Positions 15,107-24,281 of a DNA stretch of 42,220 nt are shown here, one piece after another. Below the pieces are notes generated by a model. It had not been told where the DNA came from and did no database searches. It saw nothing but the letters and a program-made list of their open reading frames with translations. Both the position numbers and the translations under genes were made by a program. The first letter of the stretch is position 1, and every line of letters begins with the position of its first letter. Source of the stretch: UBA6168 sp964442355 (GTDB lineage Bacteria > Bacteroidota > Bacteroidia > Chitinophagales > Saprospiraceae); NCBI GenBank assembly GCA_964442355.1, contig CAYTZS010000018.1:1-42220 (forward strand). Reading direction: 5' to 3'.

Positions 15107-15941
15107 ACAACATATTCAAACTCATCCGCACCGCCGAACTGCACAACAGGTAAATCTTCTTGCCATCGTTCACCCGGATGCGCTGCTCCTTGACCTTGGC
15201 GGCAGCCGTGCGGCGTATTTTTTTGAACAAATTTAAGTAATAAACATAGGCCAAATAAACGCCGAAACGAGCGCTTTTCGGCAACTGCACGATGCCAAGA
15301 TAGGCATCATCAAAGTCTTTTTTGATTTCTGCTTCGATTTTCCGCTTGTCCTCCGTTGTGAAGTTCGAGAAGTCCACGCCGGGGAAATACACCCGCCCCC
15401 GGTCGTCGAAGTCGCTCTTCAAGTCCCGTAGGAAATTGATTTTCTGGAACGCCGCACCGAGGCTTTGGGCAGGCGCTTTCAGTTTATCGAACAGCGCCCG
15501 GTCGCCCTCGCAGAACACACGCAGGCACATCAGGCCCACCACCTCCGCCGAGCCGTAGATGTATTTTTCGTACAACTCACTGCCGTAGGCGCTGTGGTGC
15601 AGGTCCATTTCCATACTGTCGAGGAAGGCGTCAATCAACTCCCGCTCGATGCCGTAGCGGTGTACTACTTCTTGAAAGGCATGAAGCACGGGGTTCAGGC
15701 TAATGCCCTCGCTGATGGCCGTGTACGTGTCTTCCCGGAAGCGCTGCAACAAGTTGGCCTTCGGGTAGCCCTGGAAGGTGTCCACAATTTCGTCGGCGAA
15801 ACGCACGAAGCCATAGATGGCATAAATGGGCATCCTGATTTTTGGCTCAAACGCACGGATGCCCATCGAAAACGAAGTGCTGTACCGCTTCGTAATGAGC
15901 TGGCTGCACTCTTGGCAAGTGGTGTTGTACAGGTCAAGCAT
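15105..15941 (-). CDS. crtB: Phytoene synthase
   Basis: A 278-residue trans-isoprenyl diphosphate synthase that condenses two geranylgeranyl diphosphates to phytoene. The first Asp-rich motif DEIVD is at residues 50-54, and the second is NFLRDLKSDFDDRGRVYFPG near residue 175; both bind Mg-diphosphate. KRYSTSFSMGIRAFEPKIR is the usual N-terminal region. It starts 12 nt after the crtI stop, so the two are co-transcribed. Confidence 0.95.
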   Translation of the reverse strand: MLDLYNTTCQECSQLITKRYSTSFSMGIRAFEPKIRMPIYAIYGFVRFADEIVDTFQGYPKANLLQRFREDTYTAISEGISLNPVLHAFQEVVHRYGIERELIDAFLDSMEMDLHHSAYGSELYEKYIYGSAEVVGLMCLRVFCEGDRALFDKLKAPAQSLGAAFQKINFLRDLKSDFDDRGRVYFPGVDFSNFTTEDKRKIEAEIKKDFDDAYLGIVQLPKSARFGVYLAYVYYLNLFKKIRRTAAAKVKEQRIRVNDGKKIYLLCSSAVRMSLNML

Positions 15942-15953
15942 AGCTGGCGTAGG

Positions 15954-17423
15954 TTAGTTTTCTTTAGCAATCAACTCCGCCACTACCTGCCCCGAAATCA
16001 GCGACGGTGGTACGCCGGGGCCTGGGGCAGTTAATTGGCCAGTATAATAGAGATTGCTTACTTTTTTGCTCTTGATTCTTGGTTTCAAAAATGCCGTTTG
16101 CAGTAATGTGTTCGCCAAGCCGTAGGCATTGCCCTTGAAGGCATGGTAGTCCGACTTGAAATCGTTGTGCGCAAACGACCGCTTGAACACTACTGAATTG
16201 CGAACATCCTGCCCAGTGAGGTCTTCGAGGCGCTGCATGACCACATGGTAATAGCGCTCCCGCATCTCCTCCGTGTCCTCCAAATCAGGTGCAAGTGGGA
16301 TGAGCACGAACAGGTTTTCGCAGCCCTCTGGTGCCACCGACGGGTCGGTCACGCTGGGTGCGCAGACGTAGAACAGCGGATTGGTTGGCCAAGCGGGCTG
16401 CTCATAAATCTCCACGGCGTGACGTTTGAAATCCTTGTCGAAGAAGAGGTTGTGGTGTTGCAAGCCAATAAGCCGCCTGTTTATCCCCAAATAAAATAGC
16501 AGGCTTGATGGTGCCATCACCCGTTTGTCCCAATATGTTTCTGAGTATTGGCGCACCCGATCGTCCAGCAGGTTTTGCTCCACGTGGTGGTAATCTGCAC
16601 CGCCCACCACCACGTCGGCGGCATATTCGCCCTTATTGGTGATGACCTTGGTGGCATGGCCGTTTGGCACAACAATCTGATGAACCTCCTCACCGAGCCT
16701 GATTTTCACGCCCAGTTCCTCGGCCAGTGACACCATCCCCTCAATAATCTTCGTCATACCGCCCAACGGGTACCAAGTGCCGAGCGCCATGTCGGCGTAG
16801 TTCATCAGGCTGTACATGGCGGGCGTTTTTTCGGGCGTGGCACCCAAAAAAAGCACCGGGAATTCCAGTAGTTCTATCAGTTTTTTGCTTTTGAAAAGCG
16901 ACCGCACATGCGCCGACAGTGAGCTGAACATCTGCAAGCGGAACATACTGGCCACGATGCGCCAGTCAGCAAATTCCAAAATAGACAGGCTCGGCTTGCG
17001 CACGAACTCGCCCATACCCACTTCATATTTGTATTTTGCCTCTTCCAGAAATTTACGCAGTTTCACACTGCTGCCCGGCTCTTCCTGCTCGAACATTTCA
17101 TAGAGGGATTCCACACCGGCGGGTACATTCAGTTCGTCGTTTTTACCAAAAAAAATGCAGTAAGATGGGTCGAGGCGAACGAGGTCGTAGTAGTCGCTGG
17201 GCTTTTTGCCAAAAAGATTAAAGTACTCCTCGAATACCTCGGGCATCCAGTACCAACTGGGGCCCATGTCGAAGGTGAAGCCCTCTGCCTCGAACTTGCG
17301 GGCACGGCCGCCGGGGGTTTCGTTCTTCTCCAAGACGGTTACATCAAAACCCCGCTGCGCTAGGCAACTTGCCGTTGCCAAACCGGAGAAACCTGACCCG
17401 ATGACGATTACTTTTTTTGCCAA
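15954..17423 (-). CDS. crtI: Phytoene desaturase
   Basis: An FAD-dependent desaturase of about 489 residues that turns phytoene into lycopene. Signatures: KKVIVIGSGFSGLATASCLA (dinucleotide-binding), EKNETPGGRARKFEAEGFTF, MGPSWYWMPE, and the C-terminal NLYYTGQLTAPGPGVPPSLISG. No ATG is available near the start. TTG at 17423 gives MAKKVIVIGSGFSG, the usual length; another TTG at 17456 would add 11 residues. It is the first gene of the crtI-crtB-crtZ set. Confidence 0.93.
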   Translation of the reverse strand: MAKKVIVIGSGFSGLATASCLAQRGFDVTVLEKNETPGGRARKFEAEGFTFDMGPSWYWMPEVFEEYFNLFGKKPSDYYDLVRLDPSYCIFFGKNDELNVPAGVESLYEMFEQEEPGSSVKLRKFLEEAKYKYEVGMGEFVRKPSLSILEFADWRIVASMFRLQMFSSLSAHVRSLFKSKKLIELLEFPVLFLGATPEKTPAMYSLMNYADMALGTWYPLGGMTKIIEGMVSLAEELGVKIRLGEEVHQIVVPNGHATKVITNKGEYAADVVVGGADYHHVEQNLLDDRVRQYSETYWDKRVMAPSSLLFYLGINRRLIGLQHHNLFFDKDFKRHAVEIYEQPAWPTNPLFYVCAPSVTDPSVAPEGCENLFVLIPLAPDLEDTEEMRERYYHVVMQRLEDLTGQDVRNSVVFKRSFAHNDFKSDYHAFKGNAYGLANTLLQTAFLKPRIKSKKVSNLYYTGQLTAPGPGVPPSLISGQVVAELIAKEN

Positions 17424-17566
17424 AATACCTGTTTTGCTAAATTTGGTGAAAACCAAAGCGTAACAGAGGTCGAATCCTTTTGTTTAAGTTTTTTGAGTAA
17501 AAATCTAAACAATAAAATATAGATGCCCCGCAACAGGAAATTAGCTAATCGTAAATATCGCTGCTA

Positions 17567-18634
17567 TTACTCCTCAATCGCCTTCATTTTCTCGGCATTC
17601 TCAGCAATTTGCAGCCCCTCGATGATTTTGCCAATTTCGCCTTCCAGCACTTGGTCGAGGTTGTACAGGGTAAGGTCAATTCTGTGGTCGGTTACACGGT
17701 TTTGGGGGAAGTTGTAGGTGCGTATTTTTTCGGAGCGGTCGCCAGACCCCACGAGCGACTTGCGCTGGGCAGCGATGGTGGATTCCATCTTCTCTTTTTG
17801 CATCTCGTAGATTTTTTGGTAGAGGCGCTGCTCAGCAATTTCCTTGTTGGAGTGCTGCGAGCGGCCCTCGGTACACTCGACCACCACGCCCGTGGGGATG
17901 TGCGTCAGTCGCACGCCTGACTCAGTCTTGTTGACGTGCTGGCCACCAGCGCCACTGGATCGAAAGGTGTCAATTTTGAGGTCGGAGCGGTTGATGTTCA
18001 CATCTTCCATTTCCATCTTGGGCATTACGGCCACCGTGGCGGCACTAGTATGCACCCTTCCCTTGGTTTCAGTATCGGGCACCCGCTGCACCCGATGCAC
18101 ACCTGATTCAAACTTCATCTTTCCATACACATCCGTACCCCTAACCTCCAATGAAACTTCTTTGTAGCCACCAACCGTGCCCTCATTTTCGTAGAGCGGT
18201 TCAGTCTTCCAACCTTGCGTCTCGAAGTATTTGAAGTACATGCGGAATAGGTCGCCAGCAAAAAGACTGGCCTCGTCACCACCAGTACCTGCCCTGATTT
18301 CAAAAATAACGTCTCTACTGTCTTCGGGATCACGGGGTATGAGCAGTGTTTTCAGGCGTTCTTCCAGCTCGGTGCGACGTGGCTCCAACTCCTGAAGCTC
18401 AAGCTTGGCCATTTCACGGAGTTCATCATCTTTTTCACGCTGGAGTTCCTTTGCGCCTTCAATGTGTTCGAGCACTTTTTTGTAGTCCATGTAGGCGTCT
18501 ACCACTTCTTTCAATTTGAAGTATTCCTTACTGATCTTAGTGTAGCGAGCCTGGTCATTGACGATTCCAGGGTCGGACATTTGCTCTTCCAAGTTGATGA
18601 AGTTGCTACGAATGGATTCTAGTTTATCTAACAT
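17567..18634 (-). CDS. prfA: Peptide chain release factor 1
   Basis: A 355-residue class-I release factor for UAA/UAG. The GGQ peptidyl-hydrolysis loop is in SSGAGGQHVNKTESGVRLTH. The stop-codon recognition region reads VQRVPDTETKGRVHTS, with PDT at the RF1 P-x-T tripeptide position. GTGGDEASLFAGDLFRMY is also diagnostic. ATG at 18634 gives the usual N-terminus. The gene stands alone between crtI and the divergent tsaB. Confidence 0.97.
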   Translation of the reverse strand: MLDKLESIRSNFINLEEQMSDPGIVNDQARYTKISKEYFKLKEVVDAYMDYKKVLEHIEGAKELQREKDDELREMAKLELQELEPRRTELEERLKTLLIPRDPEDSRDVIFEIRAGTGGDEASLFAGDLFRMYFKYFETQGWKTEPLYENEGTVGGYKEVSLEVRGTDVYGKMKFESGVHRVQRVPDTETKGRVHTSAATVAVMPKMEMEDVNINRSDLKIDTFRSSGAGGQHVNKTESGVRLTHIPTGVVVECTEGRSQHSNKEIAEQRLYQKIYEMQKEKMESTIAAQRKSLVGSGDRSEKIRTYNFPQNRVTDHRIDLTLYNLDQVLEGEIGKIIEGLQIAENAEKMKAIEE

Positions 18635-18837
18635 GAGTAATTTTTAGATTTTTGCGACAGAAAGTCGGCGTCGTTGTGTCTTTATAAAAGTGACTGCTGC
18701 TTGCTCACAGAAAAGCGGAGCAGGTAACATAGCTTTCGTAGCTACAAAAAGCGGCAGAAAAGGAAGGTTTTCATAAAATGGCTTCGCAAAATGCGAGGCT
18801 CAAAATTAGGCAATAGAGCGAATAAACAGCCAGAATC

Positions 18838-19536
18838 TTGACAAATCCATTGATTTTGAACATTGAAGCGGCAACGGACGTGTGCTCCGTATGCCTAAGC
18901 AGCGGTATGAAGGTGCTATCGCTTCACGAATCTACTGGGCAAAATGAGCACTCAAAGGTTATCACGTTGCTCATCCAGCAATGCATGACCGAGGCAGGGC
19001 TCCACCTCAGCGACCTTGATGCTGTGTCGGTTAGCGAGGGGCCAGGGTCGTATACCTCCCTACGTGTAGGTTTTTCGACTGCAAAGGGCATTTGCTACGC
19101 ACTAAACAAGCCTCTCATCACAGTGAGTACTCTGGCAGCGCTGGCAAATGCCGCAAATGAACTTGAACAAGATGAGAGCGCCCTGTACTGTTCAATGATT
19201 GACGCCCGTCGGATGGAGGTTTACACCGCTCTGTTCGATGCAAAGGGTAAGTCCGTACTTGAACCACAGCCGATGGTGATTGATGGTGGTTCTTTCGAAG
19301 ACTACTTTCGTAGTGGACAGCGAATAGTTTTTTGTGGAAACGGCGCAGAGAAGTGCAAGATGGTGTTGAGCAACCCGTTAGCGACATTCAGTAGGTTAAA
19401 AAGCTGCACTGCTACGCAAATAATCTCGCATGCTATGAATTCATTTTTGAATAAGAATTTCTCAGATTCAACCTACTCACTTCCGATGTACTTGAAAACA
19501 CCTAACATCACCTCATCACGACCAAAACCCTCCTAA
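18838..19536 (+). CDS. tsaB: tRNA threonylcarbamoyladenosine biosynthesis protein TsaB
   Basis: A 232-residue ASKHA-fold protein that partners TsaD and TsaE in making t6A37 of ANN-decoding tRNAs. Typical features are LILNIEAATDVCSVCL, SVSEGPGSYTSLRVGFSTAKGICYA and SMIDARRMEVYTALF. The length matches the family. The start is TTG at 18838; an in-frame stop at 18823 rules out a longer protein and no ATG lies nearby. The 203 nt before it show no clear promoter octamer. Confidence 0.93.
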   Translation: MTNPLILNIEAATDVCSVCLSSGMKVLSLHESTGQNEHSKVITLLIQQCMTEAGLHLSDLDAVSVSEGPGSYTSLRVGFSTAKGICYALNKPLITVSTLAALANAANELEQDESALYCSMIDARRMEVYTALFDAKGKSVLEPQPMVIDGGSFEDYFRSGQRIVFCGNGAEKCKMVLSNPLATFSRLKSCTATQIISHAMNSFLNKNFSDSTYSLPMYLKTPNITSSRPKPS

Positions 19537-19597
19537 ATGCTTGATTATTAGGCACAAATCATTTCGTATAAGAAAAAAAATTACTTTTAAATTTCTT

Positions 19598-19614
19598 TGC
19601 ATTTTAAAAATGCA
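19598..19614. promoter_or_regulatory. Perfect 17-nt palindrome upstream of the first ArsR gene
   Basis: TGCATTTT-A-AAAATGCA is symmetrical over 8+8 bases. It lies about 165 nt before the ArsR-type gene at 19780. It could be an operator for the repressor or a small hairpin; there is no direct evidence of binding. Confidence 0.35.
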
Positions 19615-19779
19615 CCTTTATTTTCGCACTGATTTTGCGTCCTTTAAGCATTACGAAGGACTTTTATCACTTCGATTGGTATAGTTCTTGGTTTGCAGGT
19701 ATGAAGATTTTATTAATTTGAGAAAACTAAAAATGTTGAGGTTTCAACAATTTTTTAACCAGTTTAAAAAAAACATAAT

Positions 19780-20118
19780 ATGAGAAAGCAAAAGAGCGAA
19801 ACTATTGTGCTCAAGAAGGGAAAAGAAGAGATACAGCTCGACTACGCAGAACTGCGCAAAGCTGTGCTGGTACTTCGGGCCATCAATCACAAGCTCCGCC
19901 AAAGGGTCATTGACTTGTTGGAAGAGAACGAAAAAATGACCGTTACCGACATCTACATCAAATTGAGACTTGAGCAGTCTGTAGCTTCACAACACTTGGC
20001 TATCCTCCGCAGGGCTGGCGTTGTCGCCACCGAACGTCAAGGCAAATTCATTTTTTACGGATTGGATAAAGACCGTTTGGGCCAAATCTCCAAATTAGTA
20101 GAGGACTTGGCTGCGTAA
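19780..20118 (+). CDS. ArsR-type winged-helix transcriptional regulator, first paralog, cysteine-free
   Basis: A 112-residue protein with an ArsR-like winged-helix fold. The recognition helix region reads KMTVTDIYIKLRLEQSVASQHLAILRRAGVV and the wing is ATERQGKFIFYGLD. There is not a single cysteine, so the ELCVCDL-type metal site of classical ArsR/SmtB sensors is absent; the signal may be non-metal or absent. It is closely related to the gene at 20367, sharing LEQS-x-x-SQHL-x-ILR-x-AG. A strong terminator separates the two, so they are separate transcription units. Confidence 0.88.
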   Translation: MRKQKSETIVLKKGKEEIQLDYAELRKAVLVLRAINHKLRQRVIDLLEENEKMTVTDIYIKLRLEQSVASQHLAILRRAGVVATERQGKFIFYGLDKDRLGQISKLVEDLAA

Positions 20119-20249
20119 TTTATTGCACGAACGACTTGTTTTTGAGCCTCATATTGCTTCAATATGTGTAGCTTTTTATTGAATGGTAATAATCAATAAT
20201 CCCTTGATGAATAGAGCTTGACTCAATTTCTAATCAAAAGGCTTTTCCA

Positions 20250-20289
20250 AAATGCTGTAAACCCCTGCGGGGTTTACAGCATTTTTTTT
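20250..20289 (+). terminator. Strong rho-independent terminator after the first ArsR gene
   Basis: A perfect 16-bp stem (20250-20265 with 20269-20284), a 3-nt loop and a run of T residues to 20288. It ends the transcript of the gene at 19780. Confidence 0.95.
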
Positions 20290-20366
20290 ATAACTTTTTT
20301 GAAAAGATAAATAATTACCGCATATTTGCCTTCACAACTTCGTTTCGCCAAAAAATTTTGACTTCT

Positions 20367-20684
20367 ATGAGAAAGGCTAAGGTAATCATCAACGATGATA
20401 AGTTACAACTGTCGTCGGAGATACTCAGGGCGTTAGCGCATCCTCTGCGCATGAAAATCTTGGAGTTCATTGATGAACACGAGACCATCAACGTCAACAA
20501 AATCTACAACACACTAAAGTTGGAGCAATCTATCACCTCTCAGCATCTTCGAATTCTGCGTTCGGCAGGTATCGTTGAGACAGTGCGTGATGGTAAGTTC
20601 ATCCACTACAAGGTGGATTACGAAAGGGTATCCAATGCCATCAAAGCTATTGGTAATTTTCTGAGTATTTCTACCAAACGGTAG
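20367..20684 (+). CDS. ArsR-type winged-helix transcriptional regulator, second paralog, cysteine-free
   Basis: A 105-residue protein. ILRALAHPLRMKILEFIDEH is a typical ArsR helix 1-2 region; NVNKIYNTLKLEQSITSQHLRILRSAGIVETVRDGKF covers the DNA-binding helices and wing. It has no cysteine, like its neighbour. ATG at 20367 (MRKAKVIINDD) is preferred to a TTG three codons earlier; the first paralog also begins MRK. Conserved recognition helices suggest overlapping target sites. It converges on prs; the 63 nt between show no clear terminator. Confidence 0.88.
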   Translation: MRKAKVIINDDKLQLSSEILRALAHPLRMKILEFIDEHETINVNKIYNTLKLEQSITSQHLRILRSAGIVETVRDGKFIHYKVDYERVSNAIKAIGNFLSISTKR

Positions 20685-20747
20685 TGGGCTGCACGAATGA
20701 CTAGAACAAATCAAAGCCATTTCCATTCCCAAAATACTGGCAGAGAT

Positions 20748-21698
20748 TTACCCTTCAACAAACAGCGCTGAAATAGAGCGATGTTCGTGGGTATTACGTA
20801 TGGCCCTAGCAAAGAGCTTTGCTGTAGATAATATTTTGATTTTATCAGGCCGTTTTGCCTGTGGAATGGGTATTGTATCGCAAACAATCAGTTCCTGTAA
20901 CGCCGACTTTTCGATGTTCTCGAATGCCTTTCCAGATAGTACTGGGTGGGTGCAAATTGCACGCACACTGTTGGCACCTTCCCTCATAATGATGTCCGCT
21001 GCCCGGCAAAGCGTACCGGCAGTGTCAACAAGGTCATCTACCAAAATCACATCAGCGCCTTTTACATCGCCAATGACTGTCATTTCGGCAATCTCATTGG
21101 CCTTCTTGCGATACTTGTCACAAATGACAAGGTTTTTCCCAAAATGCTTGGCATAGGTTCTCGCTCGCTTGACGCCGCCCACGTCCGGAGATGCAAATAA
21201 AGTATTTGACAGGTCCATTTTCTCTAAGTGGGGGATATAGATGGCTTCACTTTTCAAGTGGTCAACTGGGATGTCAAAAAAGCCTTGAATCTGATCGGCA
21301 TGGAAATCCATCGTCATGACTCTATTTGCCCCAGCTGCTTGTAGCAGCTCTGCGATGAGCTTGGCCGAGATGGGCACTCGTGGCTTGTCCTTTCTATCTT
21401 GCCGAGCATAACCGAAGTAGGGCATGACCGCAGTGATGTAGCCTGCAGAGGCCCGCTTCGCTGCATCAATGACCAATAGCAGTTCCATCAGGTTTTCTGC
21501 AGGAGCAAAGGTGGATTGCACCAAGAAGACATAAGCTCCCCGCACCGACTCGTTGATGACTGGTTGCATCTCGCCATCACTGAACCTATTTACAGAAATA
21601 TCGCCGAGGGGCTGTCCATAGAAATCGGCTATCTTCTCGGCGAGGTATATCGAGTTGGTACCTGAGAAAATTTTTACTTCAACCATAGCATTTGTCAT
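20748..21698 (-). CDS. prs: Ribose-phosphate pyrophosphokinase (PRPP synthetase)
   Basis: A 316-residue enzyme that makes PRPP from ribose-5-phosphate and ATP for nucleotide, His and Trp synthesis. Signatures: KIFSGTNSIYLAEKIADFYG, RFSDGEMQPVINESVRG, MPYFGYARQDRKDKPR, MDFHADQIQGFFDIPVDHL (split here as MDFHADQIQGFF) and the PRPP-binding VDDLVDTAGTL. ATG at 21698 (MTNAMVEVKIF) is likely; the ATG 12 nt downstream is also possible. A TACTTTTG -7 box lies 46 nt upstream. Confidence 0.96.
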   Translation of the reverse strand: MTNAMVEVKIFSGTNSIYLAEKIADFYGQPLGDISVNRFSDGEMQPVINESVRGAYVFLVQSTFAPAENLMELLLVIDAAKRASAGYITAVMPYFGYARQDRKDKPRVPISAKLIAELLQAAGANRVMTMDFHADQIQGFFDIPVDHLKSEAIYIPHLEKMDLSNTLFASPDVGGVKRARTYAKHFGKNLVICDKYRKKANEIAEMTVIGDVKGADVILVDDLVDTAGTLCRAADIIMREGANSVRAICTHPVLSGKAFENIEKSALQELIVCDTIPIPQAKRPDKIKILSTAKLFARAIRNTHEHRSISALFVEG

Positions 21699-21744
21699 GT
21701 CGTAAATTGGAAGGAGGTATAGATTGGGGGCTCGCCAGCAAAAG

Positions 21745-21752
21745 CAAAAGTA
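21745..21752 (-). promoter_or_regulatory. -7 box (TACTTTTG) of prs
   Basis: The minus strand reads TACTTTTG, a perfect TAnnTTTG, 46 nt before the prs ATG. Confidence 0.55.
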
Positions 21753-21920
21753 GGATATTCGTTTGCCACTCAAGCCTAACGAGTTTCCAGATAAGTTTAC
21801 TCATGATTTTCAAAATTGCTGACCAACCGATGTTTTTGTTGCACCACAAAAGTAGAAATTCTTTCCTCAACGGACGGCGGCTATTGAGTTTGTTTTTAAG
21901 TGTAAAACAACGGACGGAAA

Positions 21921-23045
21921 TCAATGCAATCCAAAACCCATAACTTGGGTTAAGTCTTTATTCATTATAGTAGCCTCCATTAGCTCGGGAAACTTATCTG
22001 GTGTACAAGCAAAGCTCGGGATTTCTAGCAAAGCCAATGTAGCAGCCAGTGATTTGTCAAAAGACGGTGCACCTTTGTCATCTAATGCCAATAGCACAAT
22101 GAAGTTTACTCCCGATGCCTTGATGGCAGCAGCTTTTCTAAGCATTTCTACTTGATTACCGCCCTCAAATAGGTCACTGATTAATACCAAGATAGTATCT
22201 GATGGTATCTGAATCAGACCTTGAGCGTAACCCAGTGCCTTGTTGATGTCTGTGCCCCCGCCAAGCTGTACGCCAAATAAAATATTCACAGGGTCTTTCA
22301 TCTCCTGGGTTAGGTCAACCACCGCAGTATCAAAGGCGATAAAATGTGTGCGCACCGACTTCAACGAGGCTAAGATGGCTCCCATCACCCCTGCATACAC
22401 CACTGAAGCAGCCATGGAACCGCTTTGGTCAACCAAAAGTATTATATGTCGCAGCGACTGTCCTTTCCGACCATGCCCAATGATATTTTCTGCTATAATA
22501 GTCTGATAATCAGGCTGATAGTTTTTTAAATTTAAGCGAATGGTGCGATTCCAATCCACTTCCTTGAGCTTTGGCCTACGGTTTCGAACGGAGCGGTTCA
22601 GTGCCCCTTCTATGGCTTGACGAAGTGGGTTGCGCAGTTTTTTTTCCAGTTCATCCACCACTTTCTTTATTACCAGCTGGGCAGTTTCACGAGTTTTTGC
22701 TGGCATAACTTTATTGAGCGAAAGCATGGTAGCGACAAGATTTACGTCGGGCTCTACCATCTGCAACAGTTCAGGTTCCAGCAAGATGCGGTGTAGTTGT
22801 AGGCGCTCTATGGCGTCCTTCTGCATAACCTGTACTACTGTGTTGGGAAAGTATTGACGGATGTCGCCCAGCCAGCGGTTGACATTTGGGGAAGACGCAC
22901 CGAGACCGCCCTTGCGCTCGGTGTTGTATAGCGCTTCCAGAACATTGTCCATGCCGGTAGCATCGCCTTCAAGCTCTACCTCAGCCTGCGGGTCGGACTG
23001 TTTACCAAGTATGAGCCTCCATTTTTTTAAGCGAAAGGATTCCAC
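21921..23045 (-). CDS. VWA-domain protein of the MoxR-associated (CoxE/YehP-like) type
   Basis: A 374-residue protein. The N-terminal 180 residues are helical (RLKKWRLILGKQSDPQAEVEL, ALYNTERKGGLGASSPNVNRWLGDIR). The C-terminal half is a von Willebrand A domain with an intact MIDAS: LLVDQSGSMAAS (DxSxS), GGGTDINKAL and LVLISDLFEGG. The N-terminal region plus CoxE-like VWA fits the proteins encoded with MoxR AAA+ ATPases and DUF5682 proteins, such as the E. coli yehL-yehM-yehP set. Here no ATPase is adjacent; a fitting one is at 39445-40530. The start is GTG at 23045. Function is unknown; a metal-dependent protein-binding role is inferred. Confidence 0.85.
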   Translation of the reverse strand: MESFRLKKWRLILGKQSDPQAEVELEGDATGMDNVLEALYNTERKGGLGASSPNVNRWLGDIRQYFPNTVVQVMQKDAIERLQLHRILLEPELLQMVEPDVNLVATMLSLNKVMPAKTRETAQLVIKKVVDELEKKLRNPLRQAIEGALNRSVRNRRPKLKEVDWNRTIRLNLKNYQPDYQTIIAENIIGHGRKGQSLRHIILLVDQSGSMAASVVYAGVMGAILASLKSVRTHFIAFDTAVVDLTQEMKDPVNILFGVQLGGGTDINKALGYAQGLIQIPSDTILVLISDLFEGGNQVEMLRKAAAIKASGVNFIVLLALDDKGAPSFDKSLAATLALLEIPSFACTPDKFPELMEATIMNKDLTQVMGFGLH

Positions 23046-23295
23046 GCGGCAAAATTGGCAATAAACAACAGAAAAAGTTTACAAAAATCTAATAAACTGA
23101 TAATCAATTATTTATAAAATAATATTCAAATTATCACCATTTTTTTAAAACTGGTTAGACAGTGAGCTAACTTTGCATAAATATGATATGTCGTTGTTGT
23201 TATTTTTAATCTGCATATAGATAAAATGTAATAAAAAACACCTGCATCATTTACTTAAACCTTACTTCACTCAATAAACATTTTACTGCAAGCAC

Positions 23296-23303
23296 TACTT
23301 TTG
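23296..23303 (+). promoter_or_regulatory. -7 box (TACTTTTG) of thrB-thrC
   Basis: A perfect TAnnTTTG octamer, 29 nt before the thrB ATG. The AT-rich 287 nt between the VWA gene and thrB (23046-23332) show no attenuator-like leader peptide that I can support. Confidence 0.6.
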
Positions 23304-23332
23304 GCGCTTGTTTTGAAAATACACTCACTTAT

Positions 23333-24265
23333 ATGCAATCTGGAATAAAAGTATTCGCCCCTGCCTCTGTTGGCAATGCTGCAGTTGGGTTCGACGTGAT
23401 GGGTTTCGCACTAGAACAGCCAGGTGATGAAATCATCGTTCGATTCAGCGACAAGCCAGGGCTTCGCATCACGCTCATCTCTGGGGCACAAGGCAAGCTA
23501 CCCTACGACCCACAAAAAAATACGGCAGGTTTTGCAGCGCTCAAACTTCTCGAACATCTCGGTGAATCTAGTCGAGGCATCGAGATGGAACTTCACAAGA
23601 AGATGCCCATCGGCAGCGGATTGGGCAGCAGTGCGGCTAGTGCGGTGGCTGGGGTAATGGCCATCAACGAATTACTGAAGCGCCCATTGGAGAAAAGAGA
23701 TTTACTGCCCTTCGCACTGCAAGGCGAATACCTCGCTTCAGGTGGTTGGCACGCTGACAACGTCGCTCCTTCATTAATGGGCGGATTGGTACTTATTCGT
23801 GATAACCAGACAATGGATTTTCATCGCTTACCGATACCACGTGGCATTTACGCCACTGTAATTTACCCGCATGTAGAGGTGCTGACCAAAGATGCTAGGA
23901 GCATCTTGAGCGATGCTGTTCCCTTGAAGAAATTCATCCAACAGAACGCCAACCTTGGCGCATTCATAATTGGACTATACCAATCAGACATAGTACTCAT
24001 CGGACGGGCATTGCAGGACGTTGTCATCGAGCCACAGCGGGCAAGATTGATACCTTATTTTTACGAAGTAAAGGAAGCAGTAATGAAGGCTGGGGCATTG
24101 GGTTGCAGCATCTCTGGAGCAGGACCATCCATCTTCGCCCTAAGCGCTAATAGTCTGATTGCGGAAGAAGTGGGCGAGGCCATGAAGCGAGTCTATGCAC
24201 AAGCCGGCATAGAACACGATTTATACGTTTCGCCCATCAACCAAGAGGGAGCTATTAAATGTTAA
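23333..24265 (+). CDS. thrB: Homoserine kinase
   Basis: A 310-residue GHMP kinase that phosphorylates homoserine for threonine synthesis. Signatures: VFAPASVGNAAVGFDVMGFAL at the N-terminus, the ATP-binding PIGSGLGSSAASAVAG, and the C-terminal SISGAGPSIFAL. ATG at 23333 gives the standard start. It is followed after 16 nt by thrC. No aspartokinase/homoserine dehydrogenase gene precedes it; the upstream neighbour is the divergent VWA gene. Confidence 0.96.
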   Translation: MQSGIKVFAPASVGNAAVGFDVMGFALEQPGDEIIVRFSDKPGLRITLISGAQGKLPYDPQKNTAGFAALKLLEHLGESSRGIEMELHKKMPIGSGLGSSAASAVAGVMAINELLKRPLEKRDLLPFALQGEYLASGGWHADNVAPSLMGGLVLIRDNQTMDFHRLPIPRGIYATVIYPHVEVLTKDARSILSDAVPLKKFIQQNANLGAFIIGLYQSDIVLIGRALQDVVIEPQRARLIPYFYEVKEAVMKAGALGCSISGAGPSIFALSANSLIAEEVGEAMKRVYAQAGIEHDLYVSPINQEGAIKC

Positions 24266-24281
24266 AAAAAACACCCAAAAC

